A stretch of 64,000 bases of DNA, from positions 1-64,000 of the forward strand of contig NZ_VCNI01000004.1 in assembly GCF_005937185.1 (NCBI RefSeq). The letters run 5' to 3'. Numbering within the stretch: position 1 is the first letter of the stretch; each line of letters opens with the position of its first letter. Origin of the DNA: Flagellimonas algicola. GTDB taxonomy: Bacteria; Bacteroidota; Bacteroidia; Flavobacteriales; Flavobacteriaceae. Below the pieces are notes generated by a model. It was not told the origin of the DNA. It searched no databases and saw only the letters and a program-made list of their open reading frames with translations. Shown here piece after piece: positions 17,716 to 26,464 of this stretch. A program made the translations under genes and the position numbers.

Positions 17716-19092
17716 ATGAAGACCACCATGAAAACCATAGGAATATTGAGGGCAAGGGACATCTTTCTGTTGCTTGTCCTGCTGTCATTGGCACTGTCCT
17801 GTGGCTCTGACGACAACGGCATGGACTGTCCGGACCCGACCAACGCGGACTGCAGCCCAACGCTGTCGTCCGTGGCACCGGTGACCGGTCCAAAGCATAC
17901 CGAGGTTGTTATCACCGGGGAGAATTTCGGCACGGATGCCACCAAGGTGTCGGTGAGCTTCAACGGGACCCCTGGGGAAGTGCTGGGCGTCACGGACACG
18001 GAGGTGACGGTCAGGGTACCGGCGAGGGCCTATACCGGCCCCATTACGATGGAGGTGGACGGTTTCGATCTCACCGGCCCCGAGTTCGTGTACGAGCTGA
18101 CCTATACTGTGGAGACCTTAGCGGGAGGTGGGCGAGGTTATGAGGAAGGGTCCGGAACGGCTGCCAAATTCGACGAACCCAATGATCTGGTCATGGATTC
18201 AAAAGGAAACATATTTGTTGTCGACAGGGGCAACAACGCCATTAGGAAGATAGATCCTGAAGGTGTGGTCACCACTTTTACAAGTAGAGGAGGGCCAGGG
18301 AATGAAGAGGAGTTCCATATACCCGAAGGATTGGCCATAGACGGCGATGACAATATCTATGTCGCGGACAGCGGGAACCATAGGATAATAAAGATCACAC
18401 CTAACGGGGATTGGACGTTGATTGCGGGCAGTAGTCTTGGGATCGGATATGAAAACGCCGTATCAGGCGTCGATGCCAGATTCAACCATCCAACTGCAAT
18501 CCTCGTAGAAGAAGGAGAAGGGAATCGTGCACTGTACGTATCGGACCAATACAATCATGCAATACGAAAGATATCCTTGACACATCCGACCCATGAGGTA
18601 AGTACCTATGCCGGTCCGACAATTGCCAATCAGCCGGGAGAGAGGGATGGCGGCCTTTCGGATGCAAGGTTCAGCGGTCCCTGGGGCATGGCGAAGAGCG
18701 GTGGGACCATCCTGCTTGCGGATTATGGTAACCATAGGATCCGTGCCATAGATCAGGATACTGAAAATGTCGGAACATTTACGGGAGGCGATCGGGATCA
18801 TGTAACTGACGTTCCCCGATCGGATGCAAGGTTTCGGTACCCATCGGATGTATCGGTGGCCGGTGACGGGACCATTTATATCACCGATACTGGGAATTCC
18901 TGTATACGGCAGATCGATCCCGATGGGCATGTCACCACGATTGCCGGAGTTCCGGAAAATGAAGGTCACAATGACGGTCCCGGTGATGTGGCCCGGTTCA
19001 AATTTCCGTATGGATTGCTTTATGGAGGGGAAGGGGAGATCTATGTTGCGGATACGGGCAACCACGCAATCCGGAAGATCACCATTGATTAA
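17716..19092 (+). CDS. IPT-NHL surface lipoprotein, array copy 9, linker deleted
   Basis: 458 residues. The start MKTTMKT is a disturbed 9-bp repeat; Cys29 lipobox then GSDDN. The acidic DDPQD minisatellite and the VVLEP segment are gone: DPTNADC runs straight into SPTLSSVAP of the IPT domain, so the tether is about 20 residues shorter than in most copies. Six blades: blade 2 FTSRGGPGNEEEFHIPEG (sister to 16235), blade 3 with the unusual GYENAVSGVDARFNHP and EEGEGNRALYVS (latter shared with 19131). The blade 3 end SLTHPTHEVSTYAG is unique. Blade 4 GPTIANQPGERDGG matches 22022. The C-terminus KITID, rather than KIIID, groups with 19131 and the divergent first copy. Confidence 0.95.
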   Translation: MKTTMKTIGILRARDIFLLLVLLSLALSCGSDDNGMDCPDPTNADCSPTLSSVAPVTGPKHTEVVITGENFGTDATKVSVSFNGTPGEVLGVTDTEVTVRVPARAYTGPITMEVDGFDLTGPEFVYELTYTVETLAGGGRGYEEGSGTAAKFDEPNDLVMDSKGNIFVVDRGNNAIRKIDPEGVVTTFTSRGGPGNEEEFHIPEGLAIDGDDNIYVADSGNHRIIKITPNGDWTLIAGSSLGIGYENAVSGVDARFNHPTAILVEEGEGNRALYVSDQYNHAIRKISLTHPTHEVSTYAGPTIANQPGERDGGLSDARFSGPWGMAKSGGTILLADYGNHRIRAIDQDTENVGTFTGGDRDHVTDVPRSDARFRYPSDVSVAGDGTIYITDTGNSCIRQIDPDGHVTTIAGVPENEGHNDGPGDVARFKFPYGLLYGGEGEIYVADTGNHAIRKITID

Positions 19093-19130
19093 AGGTGCCA
19101 TATGGAAGTGGGCAGGTCCCAAAAACAACC

Positions 19131-20522
19131 ATGAAAACAATGAAAACAATGAAAACAATAGGAATATTGAGATTAAGGGACATCTGTCTGTTACTGGTCC
19201 TGCTGTCATTGGCACTGTCCTGTGGCTCTGACGACAACGGCATGGACTGTCCGGACCCGACCAACGCGAACTGCAACCCAACCCTGTCGTCCGTGGCACC
19301 GGTGACCGGTCCAAAACATACCCAGGTTACCATCACCGGGGAGAATTTCGGCACGGATGCCACCAAGGTGTCGGTGAGCTTCAACGGGACCCCTGGGGAA
19401 GTGCTGGGCGTCACGGACAGGGAGGTGACGGTCAAGGTACCGGTGGGTGCGAATACCGGCCCCATTACGATGGAGGTGGACGGTTTCGATCTCACCGGCC
19501 CCAAGTTCGTGTACGAGCTGACCTATACCGTGGAGACCTTTGCGGGAACTCCGGGGGAAGAAGGTTTTCTGGATGGGTCCGGCACGGTTGCCCAATTTAA
19601 CCGGCCCTATGATCTGGTCATGGATTCGAAAGGCAATCTGTTTGTCGCCGACTTTGGTAACAATGCCATTAGGAAGATAACTCCTTCGGGCCAGGTCACT
19701 ACTTTTGCCGGGGATTCTGGTGGTAGGCAGGGTGAGGGGAATGGGCAATTCTATAGGCCCCATGGCCTGGCCATAGACAGCGATGACAATATCTATGTCG
19801 CGGACAGCAGGAACCATAGGATAGTAAAGATCGTCCCTGATGGGGATTGCTCGACCATTGCAGGCGGTGGTGCAAGTGGAAATGTAAGCGGAGATGGTGA
19901 GTTTGCCAGATTCAACTATCCAACTGCGACCCTCGTAGAGGAAGAAGAAGGGAATCGTGCGCTGTACGTATCGGACCAGAATAATCATGCTATACGAAAA
20001 GTATCCCTTAATGACGGTAGGCACACGGTGAGCACCTATGCCGGTCCGGAATCTATCGAGGAAGGGGATACGAATGGCAGCCTTTCGGGTGCAAGGTTCA
20101 GCGGTCCCTGGGGCATGGCGAAGAGCGGTGAGGGAACGATACTGCTTGCGGATTATGGTAACCATAGGATCCGTGTTATAGATCAAGATGCCGGAACAGT
20201 TGGAACATTTGCCGGGGGCGAACACGGACATGTAGGTGACGTTCCCCGATCGCAGGCAAGGTTTTGGGGCCCAACTGATATTTCCATGGCCGGTGATGGT
20301 AACATATACATCGCCGATGGTTTAAATCACTGTATACGCCAGATCGATCCCGATGGGCATGTCACCACGATTGCGGGAAATCCCCGTTTTGGGGGCCACA
20401 AAGACGGTTCCGGTGATGTGGCCGAGTTCAACTTTCCAGCTGGATTGCTTTATGGAGGGGAAGGGGAGATCTATATTACAGATTCAAAAAACCATGCGAT
20501 TCGAAAGATCACCATTGACTAA
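19131..20522 (+). CDS. IPT-NHL surface lipoprotein, array copy 10, most divergent homogenised copy
   Basis: 463 residues from the ATG at 19131; an upstream in-frame ATG at 19095 lies in translated spacer and is rejected because homology starts at the Met-Lys-Thr repeat (three units). Cys31 lipobox, GSDDN, no acidic linker (DPTNANC joins NPTLSSVAP). The spacer before it is only 38 bp, the shortest in the array. IPT has KHTQVTITGENFG where others have KHTEVVITGENFG. Six blades include unique loops in blade 2 (FAGDSGGRQGEGNGQF), blade 3 (CSTIAGGGASGNVSGDG) and blade 6 (GNPRFGGHKDGSG). Blade 1 GNLFVADFGNNAIRKI is closer to the divergent first copy than to its neighbours. Blade 5 ISMAGDG matches 22022. 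Confidence 0.95.
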   Translation: MKTMKTMKTIGILRLRDICLLLVLLSLALSCGSDDNGMDCPDPTNANCNPTLSSVAPVTGPKHTQVTITGENFGTDATKVSVSFNGTPGEVLGVTDREVTVKVPVGANTGPITMEVDGFDLTGPKFVYELTYTVETFAGTPGEEGFLDGSGTVAQFNRPYDLVMDSKGNLFVADFGNNAIRKITPSGQVTTFAGDSGGRQGEGNGQFYRPHGLAIDSDDNIYVADSRNHRIVKIVPDGDCSTIAGGGASGNVSGDGEFARFNYPTATLVEEEEGNRALYVSDQNNHAIRKVSLNDGRHTVSTYAGPESIEEGDTNGSLSGARFSGPWGMAKSGEGTILLADYGNHRIRVIDQDAGTVGTFAGGEHGHVGDVPRSQARFWGPTDISMAGDGNIYIADGLNHCIRQIDPDGHVTTIAGNPRFGGHKDGSGDVAEFNFPAGLLYGGEGEIYITDSKNHAIRKITID

Positions 20523-20573
20523 AGCTGCCATATGGAAGTGGCAGGTCCCAAACGACCATAAAAAGCTAAAACC

Positions 20574-21953
20574 ATGAAAACAATAGGAATATTGAGATTA
20601 AGGGACATCTTTCTGTTGCTTGTCCTGCTGTCATTGGCACTGTCCTGTGGCTCTGACGACAACGGCATGGACTGTCCTGACCCGACCAACGCGGACTGCG
20701 ATCAGGTCGGGGGCGACCCAACCCTGTCGTCCGTGGCACCGGTGACCGGTCCAAAGCATACCGAGGTTGTTATCACCGGGGAGAATTTCGGTACGGACCC
20801 CGACAAAGTGTCGGTCAGCTTCAACGGGACCCCTGGGGAAGTGCTGGGCGTCACGGACACGGAGGTGACGGTCAGGGTGCCGGTGGGTGCGAATACCGGC
20901 CCCATTACGATGGAGGTGGACGGTTTCGATCTCACCGGCCCCGAGTTCGTGTACGAGCTGACCTATACCGTGGAGACCTTTGCGGGAGGCATGGGCTCGG
21001 GTTACGCGGAAGGGTCCGGAACGGATGCCAAATTCTACCGGCCCAATGATCTGGTCATGGATTCAGGGGGCAACATATTTGTTGCCGATAGGGCCAACCA
21101 TGCCATACGGAAGATAAGCCCTGAAGGTGTGGTCTCCACCGTTATTAGAAATGGAGGGGACGAGTGGGAAGGGTCGTTCTATATTCCCCAAGGGTTGGCC
21201 ATGGACGGGGATGACAATATCTATGTCGCGGACAGTGGGAACAATAGGATAGTAAAGATCACACCTGACGGTGTTTGGTCGATCATTGCGGGTGGCAATG
21301 GATCTGGATATGAAAACGGAACGGGCAATCTGGCCCTGTTCAACAGCCCAGTAGCAATCCTTGTAGGGGAAGATGCAGGGGGCAGTGCACTGTACGTATC
21401 GGACACAAATAATCATGCGATACGAAGGATATCCCTTGATGACGATCAATATACGGTGGGCACCTATGCCGGTCCAACGATTGATAACCAGCCAGGGGAT
21501 ACGAACGGCGGCCTTTCGGAGGCAAGGTTCAACTATCCCCGGGGCATGGCGAAGAGCGGTGACGGGACCATACTGCTTACGGATTCTGGTAACCATAGGA
21601 TTCGTGCCATAGATCAAGATGCCGGAACGGTTGGAACATTTGCGGGAGGCAAAGAGGGATATGTAAATGATGTCGACCGATTGGAGGCAAGATTTTACGG
21701 TCCATCAGATGTATCGGTGGCCGGGGACGGTACCATCTACATTGCCGACGCTGGTAATTACTGTATACGCCGGATCGATCCCGATGGGCATGTCACCACG
21801 ATTGCAGGAGATCCAGATGTCAATGGTTACAAAGACGGTCCCGGTGATGTGGCCCGGTTCAACTTTCCGTTTGGATTGCTTTATGGAGGGGAAGGGGAGA
21901 TCTATGTTGCTGATAGGCACGGTCACGCAATCCGGAAGATCATCATTGACTAA
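20574..21953 (+). CDS. IPT-NHL surface lipoprotein, array copy 11
   Basis: 459 residues; one Met-Lys-Thr unit, Cys25 lipobox, GSDDN. The linker is reduced to DQVGGDPTLSS, which removes the DDPQD repeats. IPT with VPVGANTGPITM and FGTDPDK. Six blades: blade 1 is FYRPNDLVMDSGGN, as in 22022; blade 2 VIRNGGDEWEGSFYIPQG is unique. Blade 3 (GGNGSGYENGTGNLALFNSP) relates to 16235. Blade 4 GPTIDNQPGDTNGG is the 7570 allele. Blade 5 YVNDVDRLEARFYGPS resembles 23460. Blade 6 GDPDVNGYKDGPG is the 16235 allele. The last blade has ADRHGHAIRKI, losing the usual Asn before His. Confidence 0.95.
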   Translation: MKTIGILRLRDIFLLLVLLSLALSCGSDDNGMDCPDPTNADCDQVGGDPTLSSVAPVTGPKHTEVVITGENFGTDPDKVSVSFNGTPGEVLGVTDTEVTVRVPVGANTGPITMEVDGFDLTGPEFVYELTYTVETFAGGMGSGYAEGSGTDAKFYRPNDLVMDSGGNIFVADRANHAIRKISPEGVVSTVIRNGGDEWEGSFYIPQGLAMDGDDNIYVADSGNNRIVKITPDGVWSIIAGGNGSGYENGTGNLALFNSPVAILVGEDAGGSALYVSDTNNHAIRRISLDDDQYTVGTYAGPTIDNQPGDTNGGLSEARFNYPRGMAKSGDGTILLTDSGNHRIRAIDQDAGTVGTFAGGKEGYVNDVDRLEARFYGPSDVSVAGDGTIYIADAGNYCIRRIDPDGHVTTIAGDPDVNGYKDGPGDVARFNFPFGLLYGGEGEIYVADRHGHAIRKIIID

Positions 21954-22021
21954 AGCCGCCATATGGAAGCGGGCAGGTCCCAAGAACGACGATTAAACAA
22001 ATAGACATAAAAGCTAAAACC

Positions 22022-23389
22022 ATGATAACCATAAGAATATTTAGGGCAAGGGACATCTTTCTGTTGCTTGTCCTGTTGTCATTGGCACTGTCCTGTGGCT
22101 CTGACGACAACGGCATGGACTGTCCGGACCCGACCAACGCGGACTGCGATCAGATCGGGGGCGACCCAACCCTGTCTTCCGTGGCACCGGTGACCGGTCC
22201 AAAGCATACCGAGGTTGTTATCACCGGGGAGAATTTCGGCACGGATGCCACCAAGGTGTCGGTGAGCTTCAACGGGACCCCTGGGGAAGTGCTGGGCGTC
22301 ACGGACACGGAGGTGACGGTCAGGGTACCGGCGAGGGCCTATACCGGCCCCATTACGATGGTGGTGGACGGTTTCGATCTCACCGGCCCCGAGTTCGTGT
22401 ACGAGCTGACCTATACCGTGGAGACCTTTGCTGGAGGTGAGGAAGGTTACGAGGAAGGATCCGGAACGGAAGCCAAATTCTACCGGCCCAATGATCTGGT
22501 CATGGATTCAGGGGGCAACATATTTGTTGTCGACAGTGCCAACAACGCCATTAGGAAGATAGCCCCGGACGGTGAGGTCTCCACCTTTGCCGGGGGCGTG
22601 CTTGGTAGCGGGGAAGGACAATTCGGTTATCCCAGAGGACTGGCCATAGACGGCGATGACAATATCTATGTCGCGGACAGCGGTAACCATAGGATAGTAA
22701 AGGTTGATCCTTCCGGTGATTGGACGTTGATTGCGGGTGTAGAACAGGGATATGTAAACGCGCTAGGTACCGCTGCCAAATTCAGGTTTCCAGCAGGAAT
22801 CCTTGTAGGGGAAGATGCAGGGGGCAGTGCGCTGTACGTATCGGAGGATAACCATGCGATACGGAGGATATCCCTTGATGACGATCAATATTTGGTGGGC
22901 ACCTATGCCGGTCCGACAATTGCCAATCAGCCGGGAGAGAGGGATGGCGGCCTTTCGGGTGCAAGGTTCAGCGATCCCCGGGGCATGGCGAAGAGCGGTG
23001 AGGGAACGATACTGCTTGCGGATTATGGTAACCATAGCATTCGGGCCATAGATCAAAGTGCCGGAACGGTTGAAAGATTTGCGGGAGGTGACATTGGGCA
23101 TTTAGATGGCAATCGATCGGAGGCAAAGTTCAGGGGTCCATCGGATATATCAATGGCCGGGGACGGGACCGTATATATTGTCGATTCTGAAAACAACTGT
23201 ATAAGACATATAGACTCCAGAGGGAACGTTACCACGATTGCCGGGGTTCCAGGAGTTAAAGGTTACAAAAACGGGACAGGTGATGAGGCTCAATTCCATT
23301 GGCCAACGGGAGTGCTTTATGGTAGGGAAGGGGAGATTTATGTTGCGGATACCTTTAATAACGCAATCCGAAAGATCATCATTGACTAA
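22022..23389 (+). CDS. IPT-NHL surface lipoprotein, array copy 12
   Basis: 455 residues, the shortest complete copy. The start is MITIRIFRARD, so the Met-Lys-Thr unit is mutated to Met-Ile-Thr. Cys25 lipobox, GSDDN, linker reduced to DQIGGDPTLSS. Six blades: blade 2 FAGGVLGSGEGQF belongs to the allele of 23460 and 24979. Blade 3 ends in SEDNHAIRRISLDDDQ. Blade 4 GPTIANQPGERDGG matches 17716. Blades 5 and 6 are largely private (VERFAGGDIGHLDGNRSEAK, ENNCIRHIDSRGN, GVKGYKNGTGDEAQFHWP), so the 3' third is the least homogenised among the lipidated copies apart from 19131. Confidence 0.95.
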   Translation: MITIRIFRARDIFLLLVLLSLALSCGSDDNGMDCPDPTNADCDQIGGDPTLSSVAPVTGPKHTEVVITGENFGTDATKVSVSFNGTPGEVLGVTDTEVTVRVPARAYTGPITMVVDGFDLTGPEFVYELTYTVETFAGGEEGYEEGSGTEAKFYRPNDLVMDSGGNIFVVDSANNAIRKIAPDGEVSTFAGGVLGSGEGQFGYPRGLAIDGDDNIYVADSGNHRIVKVDPSGDWTLIAGVEQGYVNALGTAAKFRFPAGILVGEDAGGSALYVSEDNHAIRRISLDDDQYLVGTYAGPTIANQPGERDGGLSGARFSDPRGMAKSGEGTILLADYGNHSIRAIDQSAGTVERFAGGDIGHLDGNRSEAKFRGPSDISMAGDGTVYIVDSENNCIRHIDSRGNVTTIAGVPGVKGYKNGTGDEAQFHWPTGVLYGREGEIYVADTFNNAIRKIIID

Positions 23390-23459
23390 AGCTGCCATAT
23401 GGAAGTGGGCAGGTCCCAAGAACGACCATTAAACAAATAGACCATAAAAAGATAAAACC

Positions 23460-24911
23460 ATGAAAACCATGAAAACCATGAAAACCATAAGAATATTGAG
23501 GGCAAGGGACATCTTCCTGTTGCTTGTCCTGCTGTCATTGGCACTGTCCTGTGGCTCTGACGACAACGGCATGGACTGTCCGGACCCGACCAACGCGAAC
23601 TGCGACCAGATCGGGGACGACCCCCAAGATGACGACCCCCGGGACGACGACCCCGTGGTATTGGAGCCAACGCTGTCGTCCGTGGCACCGGTGACCGGTC
23701 CAAAGCATACCGAGGTTGTTATCACCGGGGAGAATTTCGGCACGGATGCCACCAAGGTGTCGGTGAGCTTCAACGGGACCCCTGGGGAAGTGCTGGGCGT
23801 CACGGACACCGAGGTGACGGTCAAGGTACCGGCGAGGGCCTATACCGGCCCCATTACGATGGAGGTGGACGGTTTCGATCTCACCGGCCCCGAGTTTGTG
23901 TACGAGATATCCGAAGTCAATGTGGAGACCTTTGCGGGAGGTGGTGAGGAAGGTTACGAGGAAGGGTCCGGAACGGAAGCCCGATTTAACCGGCCCTATG
24001 ATCTGGTCATGGATTCGAGAGGAAACATGTTTGTGGCCGACAGGAACAACCATGCCATACGGAAGATAGCCCCTGACGGAAAAGTCACCACCTTTGCCGG
24101 GGGCGTGCTTGGTAACGGGGAAGGAGAATTTAACAATCCCCAAGGATTGGCCATGGACAGCGATGACAATATCTATGTCGCGGACAGCTACAACCATAGG
24201 ATAGTAATGATCACACCTAACGGTGTTTGGTCGATCATTGCGGGAGGAAATGGATTTGGATATGTAAACGGAGCTGTCGATGTGGCCCTGTTCAACGACC
24301 CAGGAGCAATCCTTGTAGGGGAAGATGGGGACAATGCACTGTACGTATCAGATCGGTATAATCATGCGATACGAAGGATATCCCTTGATGAGGGTCAATA
24401 TACGGTGAGCACCTATGTAGGTCCCGGTCCGGAGATTACCGAGCAAGAAGGGTACATGGATGGCGGCCTTTCGGATGCAAGGTTCAGCTATCCCTGGGGC
24501 ATGGCGAAGAGCGGTGAGGGAACGATACTGCTTGCGGATTTAGATAACAATAGAATCCGTTCCATAGATCAAGATGCCGGAACGGTTGGAACATTTGCGG
24601 GAAGCGAAGATGGGGGATATGTAAATGATGTCGACCGATTGGAGGCAAAATTTTACGGTCCATCAGATGTATCGGTGGCCGGGGACGGTACCATCTACAT
24701 TGCCGACGCCGATAATTACTGTATACGCCGGATCGATCCCGAGGGGCATGTCACCACGATTGCAGGGGTTCAGGAAAATTACGGTCACAATGATGGTCCC
24801 GGTGATGAGGCCTTATTCAACGAACCACGTGGAGTGCTCCATGGAGGGGAAGGGGAGATCTATGTTGCCGATACGGGCAACCACACAATCCGGAAGATCA
24901 TCATTGACTAA
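23460..24911 (+). CDS. IPT-NHL surface lipoprotein, array copy 13
   Basis: 483 residues; three Met-Lys-Thr units, Cys31 lipobox, GSDDN, three-unit acidic linker. Blade 1 entry is SEVNVETFAG, preceded by EIS rather than ELS. Six blades: blade 2 FAGGVLGNGEGEFNNPQG (allele of 22022 and 24979), blade 3 GYVNGAVDVALFNDP (as 16235), with a shortened VGEDGDNALYVSD shared with 24979. Blade 4 VGPGPEITEQEGYMDGG relates to 6019. Blade 5 GSEDGGYVNDVDRLEAKF relates to 11748 and 20574. Blade 6 ENYGHNDGPGDEALFNEP matches 7570. Outer-membrane exposure is inferred from the SDD signal after the lipid Cys. Confidence 0.95.
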   Translation: MKTMKTMKTIRILRARDIFLLLVLLSLALSCGSDDNGMDCPDPTNANCDQIGDDPQDDDPRDDDPVVLEPTLSSVAPVTGPKHTEVVITGENFGTDATKVSVSFNGTPGEVLGVTDTEVTVKVPARAYTGPITMEVDGFDLTGPEFVYEISEVNVETFAGGGEEGYEEGSGTEARFNRPYDLVMDSRGNMFVADRNNHAIRKIAPDGKVTTFAGGVLGNGEGEFNNPQGLAMDSDDNIYVADSYNHRIVMITPNGVWSIIAGGNGFGYVNGAVDVALFNDPGAILVGEDGDNALYVSDRYNHAIRRISLDEGQYTVSTYVGPGPEITEQEGYMDGGLSDARFSYPWGMAKSGEGTILLADLDNNRIRSIDQDAGTVGTFAGSEDGGYVNDVDRLEAKFYGPSDVSVAGDGTIYIADADNYCIRRIDPEGHVTTIAGVQENYGHNDGPGDEALFNEPRGVLHGGEGEIYVADTGNHTIRKIIID

Positions 24912-24978
24912 AGCTGCCATATGGAAGTGGCAGGTCCCAAACGACGATTAAACAAATAGACCATAAAAAGATAAAACC

Positions 24979-26397
24979 ATGAAGACCATGAAAACAATAG
25001 GAATATTGAGGGCAAGGGACATCTTTCTGTTGCTTGTCCTGATTTCATTGGCACTGTCCTGTGGCTCTGACGACAACGGCATGGACTGTCCGGACCCGAC
25101 CAACGCGGACTGCGACCAGGTCGGGGACGACCCCCGGGACGATGGTCCCGTGGTATTGGAGCCAACGCTGTCGTCCGTGGCACCGGTGACCGGTCCAAAG
25201 CATACCGAGGTTGTCATCACCGGGGAGAATTTCGGCACGGATGCCGCCAAGGTGTCGGTGAGCTTCAACGGGACCCCTGGGGAAGTGCTGGGCGTCACGG
25301 ACACGGAGGTGACGGTCAAGGTACCGGCGAGGGCCTATACCGGCCCCATTACGATGGAGGTGGACGGTTTCGATCTCACCGGCCCCGAGTTCGTGTACGA
25401 GCTGACCTATACCGTGGAGACCTTTGTGGGAGGTGGTGAGGAAGGTTATGAGGAAGGAACCGGAACGGAAGCCCGATTTAACCGGCCCCATGACCTGGTA
25501 AAGGATTCGAAAGGAAACATATTTGTGGGCGATATAACCAACCAGGCCATACGGAAGATAGATCCTGATGGTGAGGTCACCACCTTTGCCGGGGGCGTGT
25601 TTGGTAGCGGGGAAGGAGAATTCCGTTTCCTCAGGGGATTGGCCATGGACAGCGATGACAATATCTATGTCGCGGACAGCGGGAACAACAGGATAGTAAA
25701 GATCACACCTAACGGGGATTGGACGTTGATTGCGGGCAGTAGTCTTGGGCATGGATATGTAAACGGACCTGGTGCCGGTGCCAGATTCAGTAATCCATCC
25801 GCAATACTTTTGGAGGAAGATGGGGACAATGCACTGTACGTATCGGACACAAATAATCATGCGATACGAAGGATATCCCTTGATGACGGTCAATATACGG
25901 TGGGCACCTATGCGGGTCCCGGTCCGGAGATTACCGAGCTAGGGTACAAGGATGGCGGCCTTTCGGAGGCAAGGTTCCACTTTCCCTCGGGCATTGCGAA
26001 GAGCGGTGACGGGACCATACTGCTTGCGGATCTTGCTAACAATAGGATCCGTTCCATAGATCAAAACGAGGAATCGGTTGGAACATTTGCTGGGGGCGAC
26101 TTTGGGCATCAAGATGGTGATTTGGCTTCGGCAAAGTTTTCGAATCCATCGGGTATATCGGTGGCCGGGGACGGTAACATATACATTACCGATACTGACA
26201 ATTCCTGTATTAGGCAGATTGATTTCGAGGGACATGTCACCACGATTGCCGGGGTTCCGGAATCTGAAGGTCACAATGATGGTCCCGGTGCTGAGGCCCA
26301 ATTCAACCATCCACGTGGAGTGCTCCATACAGGGGAAGGGGAGATCTATGTTGCGGATACGGGCAACCACACAATCCGGAAGATCATCATTGACTAA
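24979..26397 (+). CDS. IPT-NHL surface lipoprotein, array copy 14
   Basis: 472 residues; two Met-Lys-Thr units, Cys28 lipobox (signal peptide variant LLLVLISLALSC), GSDDN, and a two-unit linker with DDGP in place of DDDP. Six blades: blade 1 has the rare GDITNQAIRKI; blade 2 FAGGVFGSGEGEFRFLRG. Blade 3 GPGAGARFSNP is shared with 26465. Blade 4 GPEITELGYKDGGLSEARFH is the 13232 allele. Junction DQNEES and blade 5 GHQDGDLASAKFSNPS match 9096 almost exactly. Blade 6 ESEGHNDGPGAEAQFNHP is close to 9096. The protein therefore combines segments from distant array positions. Confidence 0.95.
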   Translation: MKTMKTIGILRARDIFLLLVLISLALSCGSDDNGMDCPDPTNADCDQVGDDPRDDGPVVLEPTLSSVAPVTGPKHTEVVITGENFGTDAAKVSVSFNGTPGEVLGVTDTEVTVKVPARAYTGPITMEVDGFDLTGPEFVYELTYTVETFVGGGEEGYEEGTGTEARFNRPHDLVKDSKGNIFVGDITNQAIRKIDPDGEVTTFAGGVFGSGEGEFRFLRGLAMDSDDNIYVADSGNNRIVKITPNGDWTLIAGSSLGHGYVNGPGAGARFSNPSAILLEEDGDNALYVSDTNNHAIRRISLDDGQYTVGTYAGPGPEITELGYKDGGLSEARFHFPSGIAKSGDGTILLADLANNRIRSIDQNEESVGTFAGGDFGHQDGDLASAKFSNPSGISVAGDGNIYITDTDNSCIRQIDFEGHVTTIAGVPESEGHNDGPGAEAQFNHPRGVLHTGEGEIYVADTGNHTIRKIIID

Positions 26398-26464
26398 AGC
26401 CGCCATATGGAAGAGGTAGGTCCCAAACGACGATTAAACAAATAGACCATAAAAAGATAAAACC

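Noticed and set aside
19206..20231. Long minus-strand open frames inside the array (for example 341 codons here, 282 at 25045-25893)
   Set aside because: They recur opposite every GC-rich 5' module and are shadows of its codon bias; no family resemblance or ribosome site.
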